Source: JBAZFF01 sp041653495
Lineage (GTDB): Bacteria > Patescibacteriota > Minisyncoccia > Minisyncoccales > RBG-13-42-11
Length of the DNA: 44,951 nucleotides
Reading direction: 5' to 3'
Assembly: GCA_041653495.1 (NCBI GenBank)
Contig: JBAZFF010000004.1
Span: 1-44,951, forward strand
Made by a program: the position numbers and the translations under genes. Positions 1 through 6,579 of this stretch are shown piece after piece (position 1 is the stretch's first letter; each line of letters starts with the position of its first letter). Below the pieces are notes generated by a model. It was not told the origin of the DNA. It was given only the letters and a program-made list of their open reading frames with translations, and did not search any database.

Positions 1-1138
1 ACAAATTCTCAATTATCTTAGACTTCATTGTTTTGGCGTCTATCTCTTTTAAGGATACTCCGCCTGAAGTGATTATGGCTTTATCAAACCCCAAAAGCCC
101 TGTCGGCGTCAGCTCCAATCCTTTTAACAACTTAACCAGCCTCTGGCGTTCAGCTTTTGTTATTTCGTTTACGGTCTTTTCCCCGTTTATTCCGGACAGA
201 CTGACAATAATCTCTATCAGCTTTCTGGGAAGAAGATCCCCCAGGGAATTCTTAAACTGCTTCTTCTTGAACTTAAGGAAATCTCTCTGGATTCTCTTAT
301 CCAGAGTATCAAAATCCAAAGCGGGTTTCAGATCCAGAGAAATCATTATTTTTCTTTTTTGGGACAAAAGGTCTCCGACTCTGCTGCTTATATCCAAAAC
401 AACGGGGCCGGTTATCCCGAAATGCGCAAAAAGCAATTCACCAAACCTGCTTTCCTTCTTTTTTCCGTCCTGCAGAATATCTACTGAAATATTCTTTAGG
501 GTCAGCCCCTGCAAAGCCTCCGGCCATTTCTCTTTTACTTTTATCGGGACCAGCGCCGGTTTCAGTTCTGTCACCGCATGCCCCAGATCCGCCGCCCACT
601 TCAGTCCGTCGCCGCTTGAGCCCGAATCAGGATATGCCTTTCCCCCGGTGGCAATAATGTATTTATCGGCTAGGATCCTCTCTCCGTTCTCAAGGGTTAT
701 TGAATCTATCCTGTTCCCCTTTTTAATGATTCTGTTTACCGCTTTGCCTCCTAATATCGCAACCTTGCCCCTTGAAAGATAGTTGGTCAGGACTTTGAGG
801 ACGTCCCACGCCCTGTCGCTTTCGGGAAAAACCCTGCCGCCTCTCTCTGTTTTCGTCTTCAATTTTAGGCGTTCAAAGAATTCAACAACTTTCTTGGGCC
901 CGAATACGGAAAACGCGTGCAATAAAAATCTGCCCTCCCTGCCGTACTTATCGGCCAGTTCGTTCCCTTCAAACCTGGACTGGGTTATGTTGCACCTCCC
1001 CTTTCCGGTTATCAGGAGCTTCTTCCCCAGAGATTCGTTCTTCTCAATCAAAACAACTTTCAGACCAGACTCCCCTGCCCTCCCTGCCGCAATAATCCCG
1101 GCCGGACCTCCTCCAATCACCGCTATGTCATATTTCAT
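1..1138 (-). CDS. HI0933-family (YhiN-like) flavoprotein, 3' end cut by the window
   Basis: Reading the minus strand from an ATG at 1138 gives about 379 codons with no stop before the window edge. The start region reads MKYDIAVIGGGPAG, a Rossmann FAD-binding GxGxxG motif. It is followed by IEKNESLGKKLLITGKGRCN, the HI0933/BaiN signature, by ATGGKAYPDSGSSGDG near residue 170, and near the end by TSGGVSLKEIDAKTM. Family members normally continue about 40 residues past this with a second FAD-contacting motif (GEVLD...GGYN), so roughly the last tenth is missing only because the window ends. HI0933 proteins are soluble FAD/NAD(P)-dependent oxidoreductases of poorly defined substrate. The gene starts one base after the stop of the 103-aa membrane protein upstream (1140), so the two are probably co-transcribed. 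Open frames on the plus strand here are shadows. Confidence 0.9.
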   Translation of the reverse strand, partial: MKYDIAVIGGGPAGIIAAGRAGESGLKVVLIEKNESLGKKLLITGKGRCNITQSRFEGNELADKYGREGRFLLHAFSVFGPKKVVEFFERLKLKTKTERGGRVFPESDRAWDVLKVLTNYLSRGKVAILGGKAVNRIIKKGNRIDSITLENGERILADKYIIATGGKAYPDSGSSGDGLKWAADLGHAVTELKPALVPIKVKEKWPEALQGLTLKNISVDILQDGKKKESRFGELLFAHFGITGPVVLDISSRVGDLLSQKRKIMISLDLKPALDFDTLDKRIQRDFLKFKKKQFKNSLGDLLPRKLIEIIVSLSGINGEKTVNEITKAERQRLVKLLKGLELTPTGLLGFDKAIITSGGVSLKEIDAKTMKSKIIENL

Positions 1139-1139
1139 A

Positions 1140-1451
1140 TTATTTTCTCAATCCGAAGAATGCGAAGAACCCGAAGAAACCGAAGAATCCGAATTCCGAA
1201 GTCAGCCCGATCAACCCGATCAGCCCGAGCCATCCCAGCTTCCAAATGTCCTGGGGCTCCCTCTTTATAATGTATCTTATTGTGTTCCAAACTATGAAAA
1301 CTATAAAGAGGAAGAAGAAAACGAAAGTAAGGATGAAGAAAACAGCGTCTTCCGCCTTGAAGATCGCATAAACCGCGTTGTGCAGGATCATGCTTATAAA
1401 AGAGAGAGCGAATAATAAATAAGTGTTTTTGACTGAAATTATTTTTGACAT
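1140..1451 (-). CDS. small membrane protein with GLIGL/FFGFFG repeats
   Basis: A 103-aa protein that I do not recognise with certainty. Two clear hydrophobic helices (about residues 10-31 and 37-61) are followed by a short basic-acidic linker (IIKREPQDIWK). The tail is made of aromatic and aliphatic glycine repeats (LGWLGLIGLIGL, then FGFFGFFGFFAFFGL). The tail resembles the repeats of small DUF3796-like membrane proteins, but that is only a suggestion. At DNA level the tail shows a 6-9 base period (gaagaa/ccgaagaa units on the plus strand), so it probably grew by repeat expansion. The stop is one base from the flavoprotein start downstream. A TATAAT lies about 20 bases before the start codon, without a convincing -35. 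Confidence 0.6.
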   Translation of the reverse strand: MSKIISVKNTYLLFALSFISMILHNAVYAIFKAEDAVFFILTFVFFFLFIVFIVWNTIRYIIKREPQDIWKLGWLGLIGLIGLTSEFGFFGFFGFFAFFGLRK

Positions 1452-1485
1452 ATGTTTGTATTAATTAATTATTATATTTTAAAAC

Positions 1486-2193
1486 TCAAAGAAAATAGTC
1501 TGCCGCCATCCCCACGAGATAGCCGACCAAAGCGGCGATTCCGGCCACTAAAACCATCTCTGCCCCGGCTTTAGTCCAATGGCGTTTCGTAAATCTGGTC
1601 GTGACGCATCCTAACGCAAACAATCCGGCGAAAGCGACTCCTGAGGATAAAATAATAGCTTTCGGAATGGGGAGAATAAAGTAAGGCAAAAGCGGTATAA
1701 TCCCGCCGATTATATAAGAGAAGAACATGAAAACGCCTCCCTGCAAAGGCTTTTCCAGCTTCCTGGGATGAAGCAGCAATTCCCTGTAAGCCATCTCCCG
1801 GAGAAAGAGGGGCCTGTTCTTTGAGGCTTTTAATGCCATTTCATTGGCAAGATCCTGCGGCCAGCCGTCTTTGACATAGAGCTCAACTAATTCTCTCTTT
1901 TCCGCCTCGGGATCTTCCCTAAGTTCCATTTTCTCTTCCTTCAGTTTGCGCTCGTCAACCTCCCTCACTGATTTTGAAGAAAGATAAGAGCCCACGCCCA
2001 TGGATATTGATTCGACCACGATAACCACAAGGCCGGAAATAATGACTACGAAGTGGTCATTCGTCCCGGCCGCTATGCCCACCAGCACTCCCAGAGTTGA
2101 AATTATGCCGTCTTCCACGCCGAAAACCACTTCCCTGATGGAAGCCGTGAACCCGAACTTTTGATTATGCATAAAGCCAGTGTTCTTTCCCAT
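1486..2193 (-). CDS. VIT1/CCC1-family membrane transporter
   Basis: A 235-aa integral membrane protein of the VIT/CCC1 (DUF125) family, which moves Fe(II) or Mn(II) across membranes. Visible family features are IREVVFGVEDGIISTLGVL on helix 1, ESISMGVGSYLSSKS on helix 2, and a long hydrophilic insert rich in Glu (about residues 75-135; metal-binding domain in the family). Then come GGVFMFFSYIIGGIIPLLPYF and two C-terminal helices ending in GYLVGMAADYFL. Length is normal for the bacterial family. The start ATG directly abuts the TAA of the DUF4015 gene upstream, indicating translational coupling. Substrate (iron versus manganese) cannot be told from sequence. No clear terminator follows. Confidence 0.88.
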   Translation of the reverse strand: MGKNTGFMHNQKFGFTASIREVVFGVEDGIISTLGVLVGIAAGTNDHFVVIISGLVVIVVESISMGVGSYLSSKSVREVDERKLKEEKMELREDPEAEKRELVELYVKDGWPQDLANEMALKASKNRPLFLREMAYRELLLHPRKLEKPLQGGVFMFFSYIIGGIIPLLPYFILPIPKAIILSSGVAFAGLFALGCVTTRFTKRHWTKAGAEMVLVAGIAALVGYLVGMAADYFL

Positions 2194-3384
2194 TTATTTA
2201 ATATTAACAGAATTATCTTGTTCTGAAATAGCCGGCTGAAGCGCTTCTTTAGTATAAATATTCAATGAATTCCAAAGCATAAAGCCCGCGAAATCATTCT
2301 GGTTGGCGCCATAAACAGCCCTCATCTCAGACTTTACCATTTCAGAATCATAGACCGCTCCCAGATTGAAATCCTGGAGCCAAGGACGCAATTTTACGTC
2401 CCTCACCAGCAGCTTATCGTAAGCTGACAGCCTTCTTAAGGCATTCTCCATTGAGTATTTTACAACCTCATAGGGATATTCCGCCGGGTTCAAATATCCT
2501 AAAAATCCTGTAGCATAGTGGGAAGGATAAATCATGGGGCAGACGTAATCAAAATATTCAAAGGCGTCTGCCAGCATCTGCCCTACTCCCAAGTCGTTGG
2601 AAGCTGACGCGGACAATCCGAAAAGATCTACCGACAATGTGCCGTAAGGGATTTCCTGGCGGAGATATTTGAAGAACTCCCTGATCACCAAATGCCTCTT
2701 GGTAATCCCGTCCCAGAAAGGAAATACCATATCTCTCAGGTTTCCGTCCGACGGGAACCTGACGTAATCAAAATTAACTTCGTCAAAACCCAGTTTTAAG
2801 GCCTCTTTCGCAATGGAAACATTGTAACCCCAACTTCCCGTCGCCGCAGGATCAATCCATGCCAACCCTAAATTATCAAGCCATAAAGATTCAGATTTGC
2901 TATGGACGGCCAAATCCGACCTGGCCGCTGCCAATATCGGGTCCTGAAAAACGGTTATTCTGGCGATTACATATATCCCCTCATCGTGAAATCTCTGAAT
3001 TAAAGAACCAATATCTTTAATCCTTATGCTTTCTGCATTATATTCTTCCACTTCTAAAACTTCAGTATCATAGGCCACATATCCAGACCAGTCCTTGATA
3101 TCAACCACCACTCCGTTGATTTCCGTATTCTTGGCTATATCAATTACATAATCAACATAGTTTTTCTTGGACGCCGACCAGCTCGTAACGTAAATGCCCT
3201 TTATTTCCTCCGGCGAAGGTATCTCTTGGGCTTCAACATTATTCTCGGGTTCCACCGCTTCTGCCACTGGCTCCAATTCGGGGGGCAAAACGATGGTTTC
3301 ATCCCGAAAGAATATAAAAAAAGTCCCGAAAGCTACAATTATAATGAGTCCGAAAATTATTATGTAATCTTTAAAATGATTCAT
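2194..3384 (-). CDS. DUF4015 putative glycoside hydrolase, membrane anchored
   Basis: A 396-aa protein with an N-terminal membrane anchor (about residues 8-26) and a low-complexity Pro/Glu linker to about residue 58. The TIM-barrel-like DUF4015 domain (PF13200, putative glycosyl hydrolase) starts at IKGIYVTSWSA. Supporting motifs are NGVVVDIKDWSGYV, FDEVNFDYVRFPSDG, TLSVDLFGLSAS, YVCPMIYPSHYA and FAGFMLWNS. The acidic residues in the VDIKD and FDYVRFP segments match likely catalytic positions of the family, although the activity is unproven. It should act outside the cytoplasmic membrane, perhaps on envelope glycans. A TATAAT box lies about 20 bases upstream of the start. It is followed without a gap by the VIT-family transporter. 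Confidence 0.85.
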   Translation of the reverse strand: MNHFKDYIIIFGLIIIVAFGTFFIFFRDETIVLPPELEPVAEAVEPENNVEAQEIPSPEEIKGIYVTSWSASKKNYVDYVIDIAKNTEINGVVVDIKDWSGYVAYDTEVLEVEEYNAESIRIKDIGSLIQRFHDEGIYVIARITVFQDPILAAARSDLAVHSKSESLWLDNLGLAWIDPAATGSWGYNVSIAKEALKLGFDEVNFDYVRFPSDGNLRDMVFPFWDGITKRHLVIREFFKYLRQEIPYGTLSVDLFGLSASASNDLGVGQMLADAFEYFDYVCPMIYPSHYATGFLGYLNPAEYPYEVVKYSMENALRRLSAYDKLLVRDVKLRPWLQDFNLGAVYDSEMVKSEMRAVYGANQNDFAGFMLWNSLNIYTKEALQPAISEQDNSVNIK

Positions 3385-3446
3385 CTTTCAGGCTAATTTC
3401 TTTATTATACATTTTAAAAGGAAATAGAAAAATCGGGAGCTCTAAT

Positions 3447-3472
3447 AAAAAAGGAGGGTGTACTCATCCTCC
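3447..3472 (-). terminator. Rho-independent terminator of the 83-aa/25-aa operon
   Basis: Read on the minus strand, GGAGG (3457-3453 complement) pairs with CCTCC, with further TG/CA pairing across one mismatch and a 4-base loop. A run of six T follows directly. It closes the short operon that starts near 3966. Confidence 0.75.
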
Positions 3473-3531
3473 AGCAAGGAACCCAGAAATTGCTCTGGCT
3501 TCTGTTTTAGGAATAAACCTGTTTATTCCTA
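3473..3531 (-). ncRNA. tandem hairpins in the 3' region of the tiny ORF
   Basis: Two further stems precede the terminator on the minus strand. One is a 10-bp perfect stem (3508-3517 with 3522-3531) whose first bases are the stop codon of the 25-codon ORF. The other is a 5-bp stem (3483-3487 with 3494-3498). Together with the terminator this makes three stem-loops in 85 bases. They could be a structured 3' UTR, a processed small RNA or simply a composite terminator. No known RNA family is recognised. Confidence 0.4.
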
Positions 3532-3606
3532 GCTGCGGTGTTTTTCCAAGAAACGCCTGTGCGCCCTTCTGTTCCTGGTATAATTCTTGTTCTTTTTATT
3601 CCTCAT
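3529..3606 (-). CDS. tiny highly basic protein (25 aa)
   Basis: ATG at 3606, stop TAG at 3531-3529, encoding 25 residues of which 13 are Arg, Lys or His (begins MRNKKNKNYTRNRR, ends FLEKHRS). It starts three bases after the TAA of the 83-aa gene, which suggests translational coupling, and it is followed by hairpins and a terminator. The size and charge resemble the smallest ribosomal proteins (bTHX type) or another RNA-binding peptide, but I see no family match. It could also be a chance frame. Support comes from gene spacing and composition only. Confidence 0.45.
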   Translation of the reverse strand: MRNKKNKNYTRNRRAHRRFLEKHRS

Positions 3607-3609
3607 GGT

Positions 3610-3861
3610 TTATTTATCTTTATTTTCGTCTTTTTTCCCCAAGTCTAAAGAGGAGAACCAGTCGATAAACGGCCTTCTAAGCTTATCTACAGACCAATAG
3701 TCATTTTTAAAAAGTAGGGGCTTTTCTATTTTAAAACGGGACAATAAGGAAATAGTGGCTCTAAAGCTTGCCGGAGACAGCCTGTTGTGCTCTTCTAGAA
3801 ACTGCTCCTTGGTAAAATGCGAATCTGTAGATTTTTGGACTTTTTTGAATCTTGGGATCAT
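3610..3861 (-). CDS. hypothetical protein, 83 aa
   Basis: A soluble, basic 83-aa protein that I do not recognise. The N-terminus (MIPRFKKVQKSTDSHFTKEQ) is polar. The middle is predicted helical (LEEHNRLSPASFRATISLLSRFKI), and the C-terminus ends in a charged KKDENKDK tail. It has no cysteines, signal peptide or membrane segment. It is the first gene of a two-gene operon with the 25-aa basic protein and has its own promoter about 105 bases upstream. The leader can form an 8-bp stem (CAAATAGT with ACTATTTG) and a 6-bp stem (CAACTC with GAGTTG), so translation might be controlled by the leader. Conservation next to the tiny basic ORF would support a ribosome- or RNA-related role. Confidence 0.55.
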   Translation of the reverse strand: MIPRFKKVQKSTDSHFTKEQFLEEHNRLSPASFRATISLLSRFKIEKPLLFKNDYWSVDKLRRPFIDWFSSLDLGKKDENKDK

Positions 3862-3972
3862 AGCCTATAAGTAAAAATCAACTCCTAATATGGCGAGTTG
3901 CAAATAGTATTGAGTATTTTTAATTATAATCTAACAACTATTTGTAGGTCCAAACTCTCTATCTGTATCTTC

Positions 3973-4000
3973 ATTATACATTTATTCCTGGAAAAATCAA
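3973..4000 (-). promoter_or_regulatory. promoter of the 83-aa/25-aa operon
   Basis: Minus strand TTGATT (4000-3995), 16-base spacer, TATAAT (3978-3973). The -35 sits inside an inverted repeat (GGAAAA...TTTTCC, 3990-4007 region). Predicted start of transcription is near 3966, giving a leader of about 105 bases. Confidence 0.6.
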
Positions 4001-4059
4001 GTTTTCCTGGCTGGGATAGAGCGGACCTGATACCAATGAAATCCGGGAGAAGACGAACC

Positions 4060-4455
4060 TTATTCGGTGGTGATTCCGTCGAACTCCGGTCCGTTTTCAG
4101 CCTCCGCCTTAGTAGCGCGGACTATGCCGTCTTTATGATGGGCCGGCGAATAAATGGTATACATCTTCAGATCTTCCGTGTCAGAGGTATTGATGATGTT
4201 GTGCTGGGCGCCTGCCGGGACGACCACGGCCACGCCGTCTTTCAAATCATATTCGTTGCCGTCAATAATGCATTTCCCCTGGCCCTTTTCAAATCTGAAG
4301 AACTGGTCGTTATCATTATGAACCTCCATGCCGATTTCTTCTCCAGGCAGAAGGGACATTAATACCAACTGACTGTGCTTTCCGGTATAGAGAACCTTTC
4401 GAAAATTATTATTATCTATCGTGTCTTTTTCTATATTTACGCAATAACCTTTCAT
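4060..4455 (-). CDS. cupin-domain protein
   Basis: A 131-aa single-domain cupin. Cupin motif 1 appears as GEEIGMEVHNDNDQFFRFEKG (residues 38-58) and motif 2 as VVVPAGAQHNIIN (residues 77-89). Candidate metal ligands are His46, Asp50 or Gln51, Glu56 and His85. The C-terminus carries PAHHKDG. Close homologues are annotated as cupin domain proteins or mannose-6-phosphate isomerase-like proteins, but the actual substrate is unknown. It stands alone between the CDGSH gene upstream and the 83-aa operon downstream. A TATAAT lies about 30 bases before the start codon. Confidence 0.85.
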   Translation of the reverse strand: MKGYCVNIEKDTIDNNNFRKVLYTGKHSQLVLMSLLPGEEIGMEVHNDNDQFFRFEKGQGKCIIDGNEYDLKDGVAVVVPAGAQHNIINTSDTEDLKMYTIYSPAHHKDGIVRATKAEAENGPEFDGITTE

Positions 4456-4518
4456 ATTTTTAAATAATTTAATTTTTTCGACTTTATTATATTTTATCAG
4501 AAACTGCTTGGTTTGCGA

Positions 4519-5223
4519 TCATTTATTCAAAGATTTGTCGCCGTCGTTGAACCTGCACGCAATATGCGTTCCGTCGCAAAAAGGCTTGTTGGCCGATTTG
4601 CCGCAACGGCATAAATTCACTCTGTTTCTGGCTTCATACTTTTCCCCGTTTGCCCCTTCCAGTTCTACCTCCCCCTTAAGCCATATCGGACCGCTGACCC
4701 CCTTCTCCGGGTCTTCGATCAAGCTTATTGATTTCCTGAAATCAGGATCAATCGGCTTTCCTGCTTTTTTGTCCCACGCAATAAGTCTGCCCGAAGGGCA
4801 ATTGCAGGCCTGCTTAATCGCCTCTTCCCTGCTGCTTGGATCACCGGACTTCTGAGTCAATTCCCAAACATTTCCCTTCTTGTTATGGCAGAAACGACCG
4901 AGCGAACAGAGTTCCCGCAGATCTGTGAGAACGAGATCCGGTCCATCTATTTTTCCAGCCTGCTTTATATAACTTTCCCTCCCAGATGTTTCGGTTCCGT
5001 CGAAATTAACCTTGCCATGAGTGCCGTCGCAATAAGGTTTGTTCTCAGACCGGCCGCAACGGCAAAGGGCGCAATTCTCCTTTTTGGGAAACTCCTCCCC
5101 CGACTTCCAGTCGACAGAATTCCCCTCCTCGTCGGAAATTATGATTTCCTTCTTCAACGGTAGATCGCCCGAAACAAGATAGGGGCCGTTTTTTACAATT
5201 GAAACTTTAGGATCGTTTCCCAT
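4519..5223 (-). CDS. CDGSH iron-sulfur protein with two CDGSH domains and a central Cys domain
   Basis: A 234-aa protein with two complete CDGSH [2Fe-2S] sites of the C-x-C-x8-C-x3-H type: Cys54, Cys56, Cys65, His69 (CRCGRSENKPYCDGTH) and Cys205, Cys207, Cys216, His220 (CRCGKSANKPFCDGTH). Between them lies a domain with Cys106, Cys112, Cys140 and Cys142 (ELCSLGRFC and QACNCPSGRLIAWD), resembling the small Fe-S (Fer4_19-like) domain often fused to CDGSH in bacteria. CDGSH proteins bind redox-active [2Fe-2S] clusters and act in electron transfer or cluster delivery; the partner is unknown here. Soluble, no signal peptide. It lies 22 bases downstream of a small cysteine-containing membrane protein and may be in the same operon. 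Confidence 0.9.
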   Translation of the reverse strand: MGNDPKVSIVKNGPYLVSGDLPLKKEIIISDEEGNSVDWKSGEEFPKKENCALCRCGRSENKPYCDGTHGKVNFDGTETSGRESYIKQAGKIDGPDLVLTDLRELCSLGRFCHNKKGNVWELTQKSGDPSSREEAIKQACNCPSGRLIAWDKKAGKPIDPDFRKSISLIEDPEKGVSGPIWLKGEVELEGANGEKYEARNRVNLCRCGKSANKPFCDGTHIACRFNDGDKSLNK

Positions 5224-5245
5224 GATGTTTTACTATAAAACTATC

Positions 5246-5473
5246 TTATTTTCGGGCTCTCTTTAAGATGACCACTCCCAGAATGAAAGCTATGGTGAAA
5301 AATATCGCCCCATAAAAACAAGGGGTCAAAAACGGATTAGCCAAGCCCGTGGCGCAACCCGTCGCACAGGTGCTCCCTGACAGCCAATTCATAAGTTCGT
5401 TAAAGAAGTTAAGCCAGGCAAAAACCGTACCGATAAGCAAAACTATGAATTGTGTTAGGATTATCCTTCTCAT
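5246..5473 (-). CDS. small two-helix membrane protein with conserved-looking cysteines
   Basis: A 75-aa protein with a hydrophobic helix at about residues 4-24 and another at about 52-70, ending in a basic KRARK. The loop between them carries CATGCATGLANPFLTPCFYG, with three cysteines spaced to form a disulfide or bind metal outside the membrane. The family is not recognised. Its promoter contains a 10-bp perfect inverted repeat, and the -10 box lies 6 bases before the ATG, so the transcript is probably leaderless. It precedes the CDGSH gene by 22 bases, which hints at a redox role; that is inference only. Confidence 0.6.
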   Translation of the reverse strand: MRRIILTQFIVLLIGTVFAWLNFFNELMNWLSGSTCATGCATGLANPFLTPCFYGAIFFTIAFILGVVILKRARK

Positions 5474-5479
5474 GCCCTT

Positions 5480-5513
5480 ATTCTATCAAAGAATCGCCAA
5501 GTTGGCGATTCTT
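5480..5513 (-). promoter_or_regulatory. promoter with inverted repeat for the 75-aa gene
   Basis: A -10 box TAGAAT (5485-5480) lies 6 bases before the ATG at 5473. Immediately upstream is a perfect 10-bp inverted repeat with a 5-base loop (arms 5489-5498 and 5504-5513; AAGAATCGCC and its complement). No canonical -35 is present, since its place is taken by the repeat. The same arrangement precedes the gene starting at 6496. On the plus strand the repeat could also act as a hairpin terminator, but no plus-strand gene needs one. Confidence 0.55.
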
Positions 5514-5545
5514 ATTTTCTATCCTGTAAACTCTTGTAAACTATG

Positions 5546-5575
5546 CCCCTGGCTGGACGAGGTTAGGGCCTGTTT
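5546..5575 (+). repeat. dispersed intergenic repeat, copy A
   Basis: A 30-base segment (CCCCTGGCTGGACGAGG then TTAGGGCCTGTTT) matching copy B at 8156-8185 with a handful of mismatches. Both copies sit just past a minus-strand terminator that follows a minus-strand gene. The start (CCCCTGGCTGGAC) resembles the complement of a tRNA 3' end, but no tRNA can be folded. Confidence 0.5.
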
Positions 5576-5623
5576 GAGAAAGAAAAGCCGCCTTCATTGT
5601 ATTTTGAAAATAGATCTGGCGGC
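5576..5623 (-). terminator. Rho-independent terminator after the 268-aa gene
   Basis: On the minus strand GCCGCC (5623-5618) pairs with GGCGGC (5592-5587) over a long AT-rich loop, followed by TTTTCTTTCT. It lies about 70 bases after the stop at 5690 and is followed by repeat copy A. Confidence 0.65.
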
Positions 5624-5689
5624 CCTTTGAAAGTCGAGAGTTTGGAAACGTGAGACAATAACTCTCATTCCTAATCGCATATTGTTCTA

Positions 5690-6496
5690 TTATTCCGTTC
5701 CCATTAAGATTTTACCGCATTTCGGTTCGGCAGCTTCGGCTATGTTTATTATATCGTCAAGCTCCGGCTCAACAGCAGATAATTCTTCTCCGTTTTTAAG
5801 CTCTGCTTTTACCGTTCTATCATGTGCTTGCCAACCAGTTTCTACTTCGCAATTATTAATAGCTTGTTTAATTAATTCCCAAGATGAAATATTGGTGAAT
5901 GCGGCGATTTCAATTCTTTTGATGATGTTTTCTCTGTCAAAGTCAAAAATATGCTGCCAAATATCCTCGGGAAATATTCTTCTGACGTCTTCGGCGTAAT
6001 GCGAACCGTCACCTGGCGCTTCATAGGAGAACTTGCTTAAGTCATAAAAAGACAACTCGTTCGGATAGTCTATCTTAATTGGACCAGATGACCCGCTCAA
6101 TGTTTTTAACTCGCCGTCCTGGATAATATATTCTCCGCAATAAGCCCAGACATATAACGGGAATAGCTCGTTTTCTGGCTTGAGATTCTCAACTGCGCAG
6201 AAATTATGGCTGTTATCTCTCGTTTTCCAGCTGAAATGACTCTGAGTCAAAAGATAATTTGTGATGGCTCTTTCAACCTGATCGTTACCAAAATTGGCCG
6301 ACAGCTCATTGTTATTAGAAGGGCACTCCGCAAACTCACAATTAGGTCCAGTTCGGTTGACATAAGAGCCGTCTGGGCAAAATTTTGCCTCCTCTGTACA
6401 GACGACTGGCTCTTCGCCACCAATTAAGAACCTCGAGCCAAACCAAATCCCAGCAAAACCAACCAAAATAACTAAGATAATTAATATTTTTTTCAC
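5690..6496 (-). CDS. membrane-anchored hypothetical protein with a CPDGSYV motif
   Basis: A 268-aa protein starting at a GTG (6496). The N-terminal helix (residues 4-25) is a signal anchor. It is followed by VVCTEEAKFCPDGSYVNRTG...CEFAECP, a four-cysteine segment seen repeatedly in exported proteins of candidate-phyla bacteria (known pattern, function unknown). The remaining ~200 residues are soluble and unrecognised, with Cys pairs at FCAV and WAYCGEY and aromatic-rich segments. The GTG is supported by a TAGAAT box exactly 6 bases upstream, with the same inverted-repeat promoter type as the 75-aa gene. It is probably exported and monocistronic, ending at the terminator at 5576-5623. Confidence 0.65.
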   Translation of the reverse strand: MKKILIILVILVGFAGIWFGSRFLIGGEEPVVCTEEAKFCPDGSYVNRTGPNCEFAECPSNNNELSANFGNDQVERAITNYLLTQSHFSWKTRDNSHNFCAVENLKPENELFPLYVWAYCGEYIIQDGELKTLSGSSGPIKIDYPNELSFYDLSKFSYEAPGDGSHYAEDVRRIFPEDIWQHIFDFDRENIIKRIEIAAFTNISSWELIKQAINNCEVETGWQAHDRTVKAELKNGEELSAVEPELDDIINIAEAAEPKCGKILMGTE

Positions 6497-6502
6497 ACTC
6501 CC

Positions 6503-6535
6503 ATTCTACCAAAGAAACACCTCATTGGCGATCTT
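6503..6535 (-). promoter_or_regulatory. promoter with imperfect inverted repeat for the 268-aa gene
   Basis: TAGAAT (6508-6503) lies 6 bases before the GTG start. The upstream segment aligns without gaps with the promoter at 5480-5513: both share ATCGCCAA, then a GG.G..TTCTTTG(A/G) stretch, then TAGAAT. Arms are GGCGATCTT (6527-6535) and AAGAAACACC (6512-6521). Confidence 0.5.
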
Positions 6536-6579
6536 AATCAGCCCCGGGGATTGGACGCTATCAGAACCTATTTTGCCAA

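Noticed and set aside
33..1415. Two long plus-strand open frames
   Set aside because: They are shadows of the HI0933-type flavoprotein and the 103-aa membrane protein, which show clear family motifs on the minus strand.
5546..5630. Integron attC-like site (GTTAGG core)
   Set aside because: The core does not fit GTTRRRY at the last position in either copy and no paired R'' site or integrase is present.
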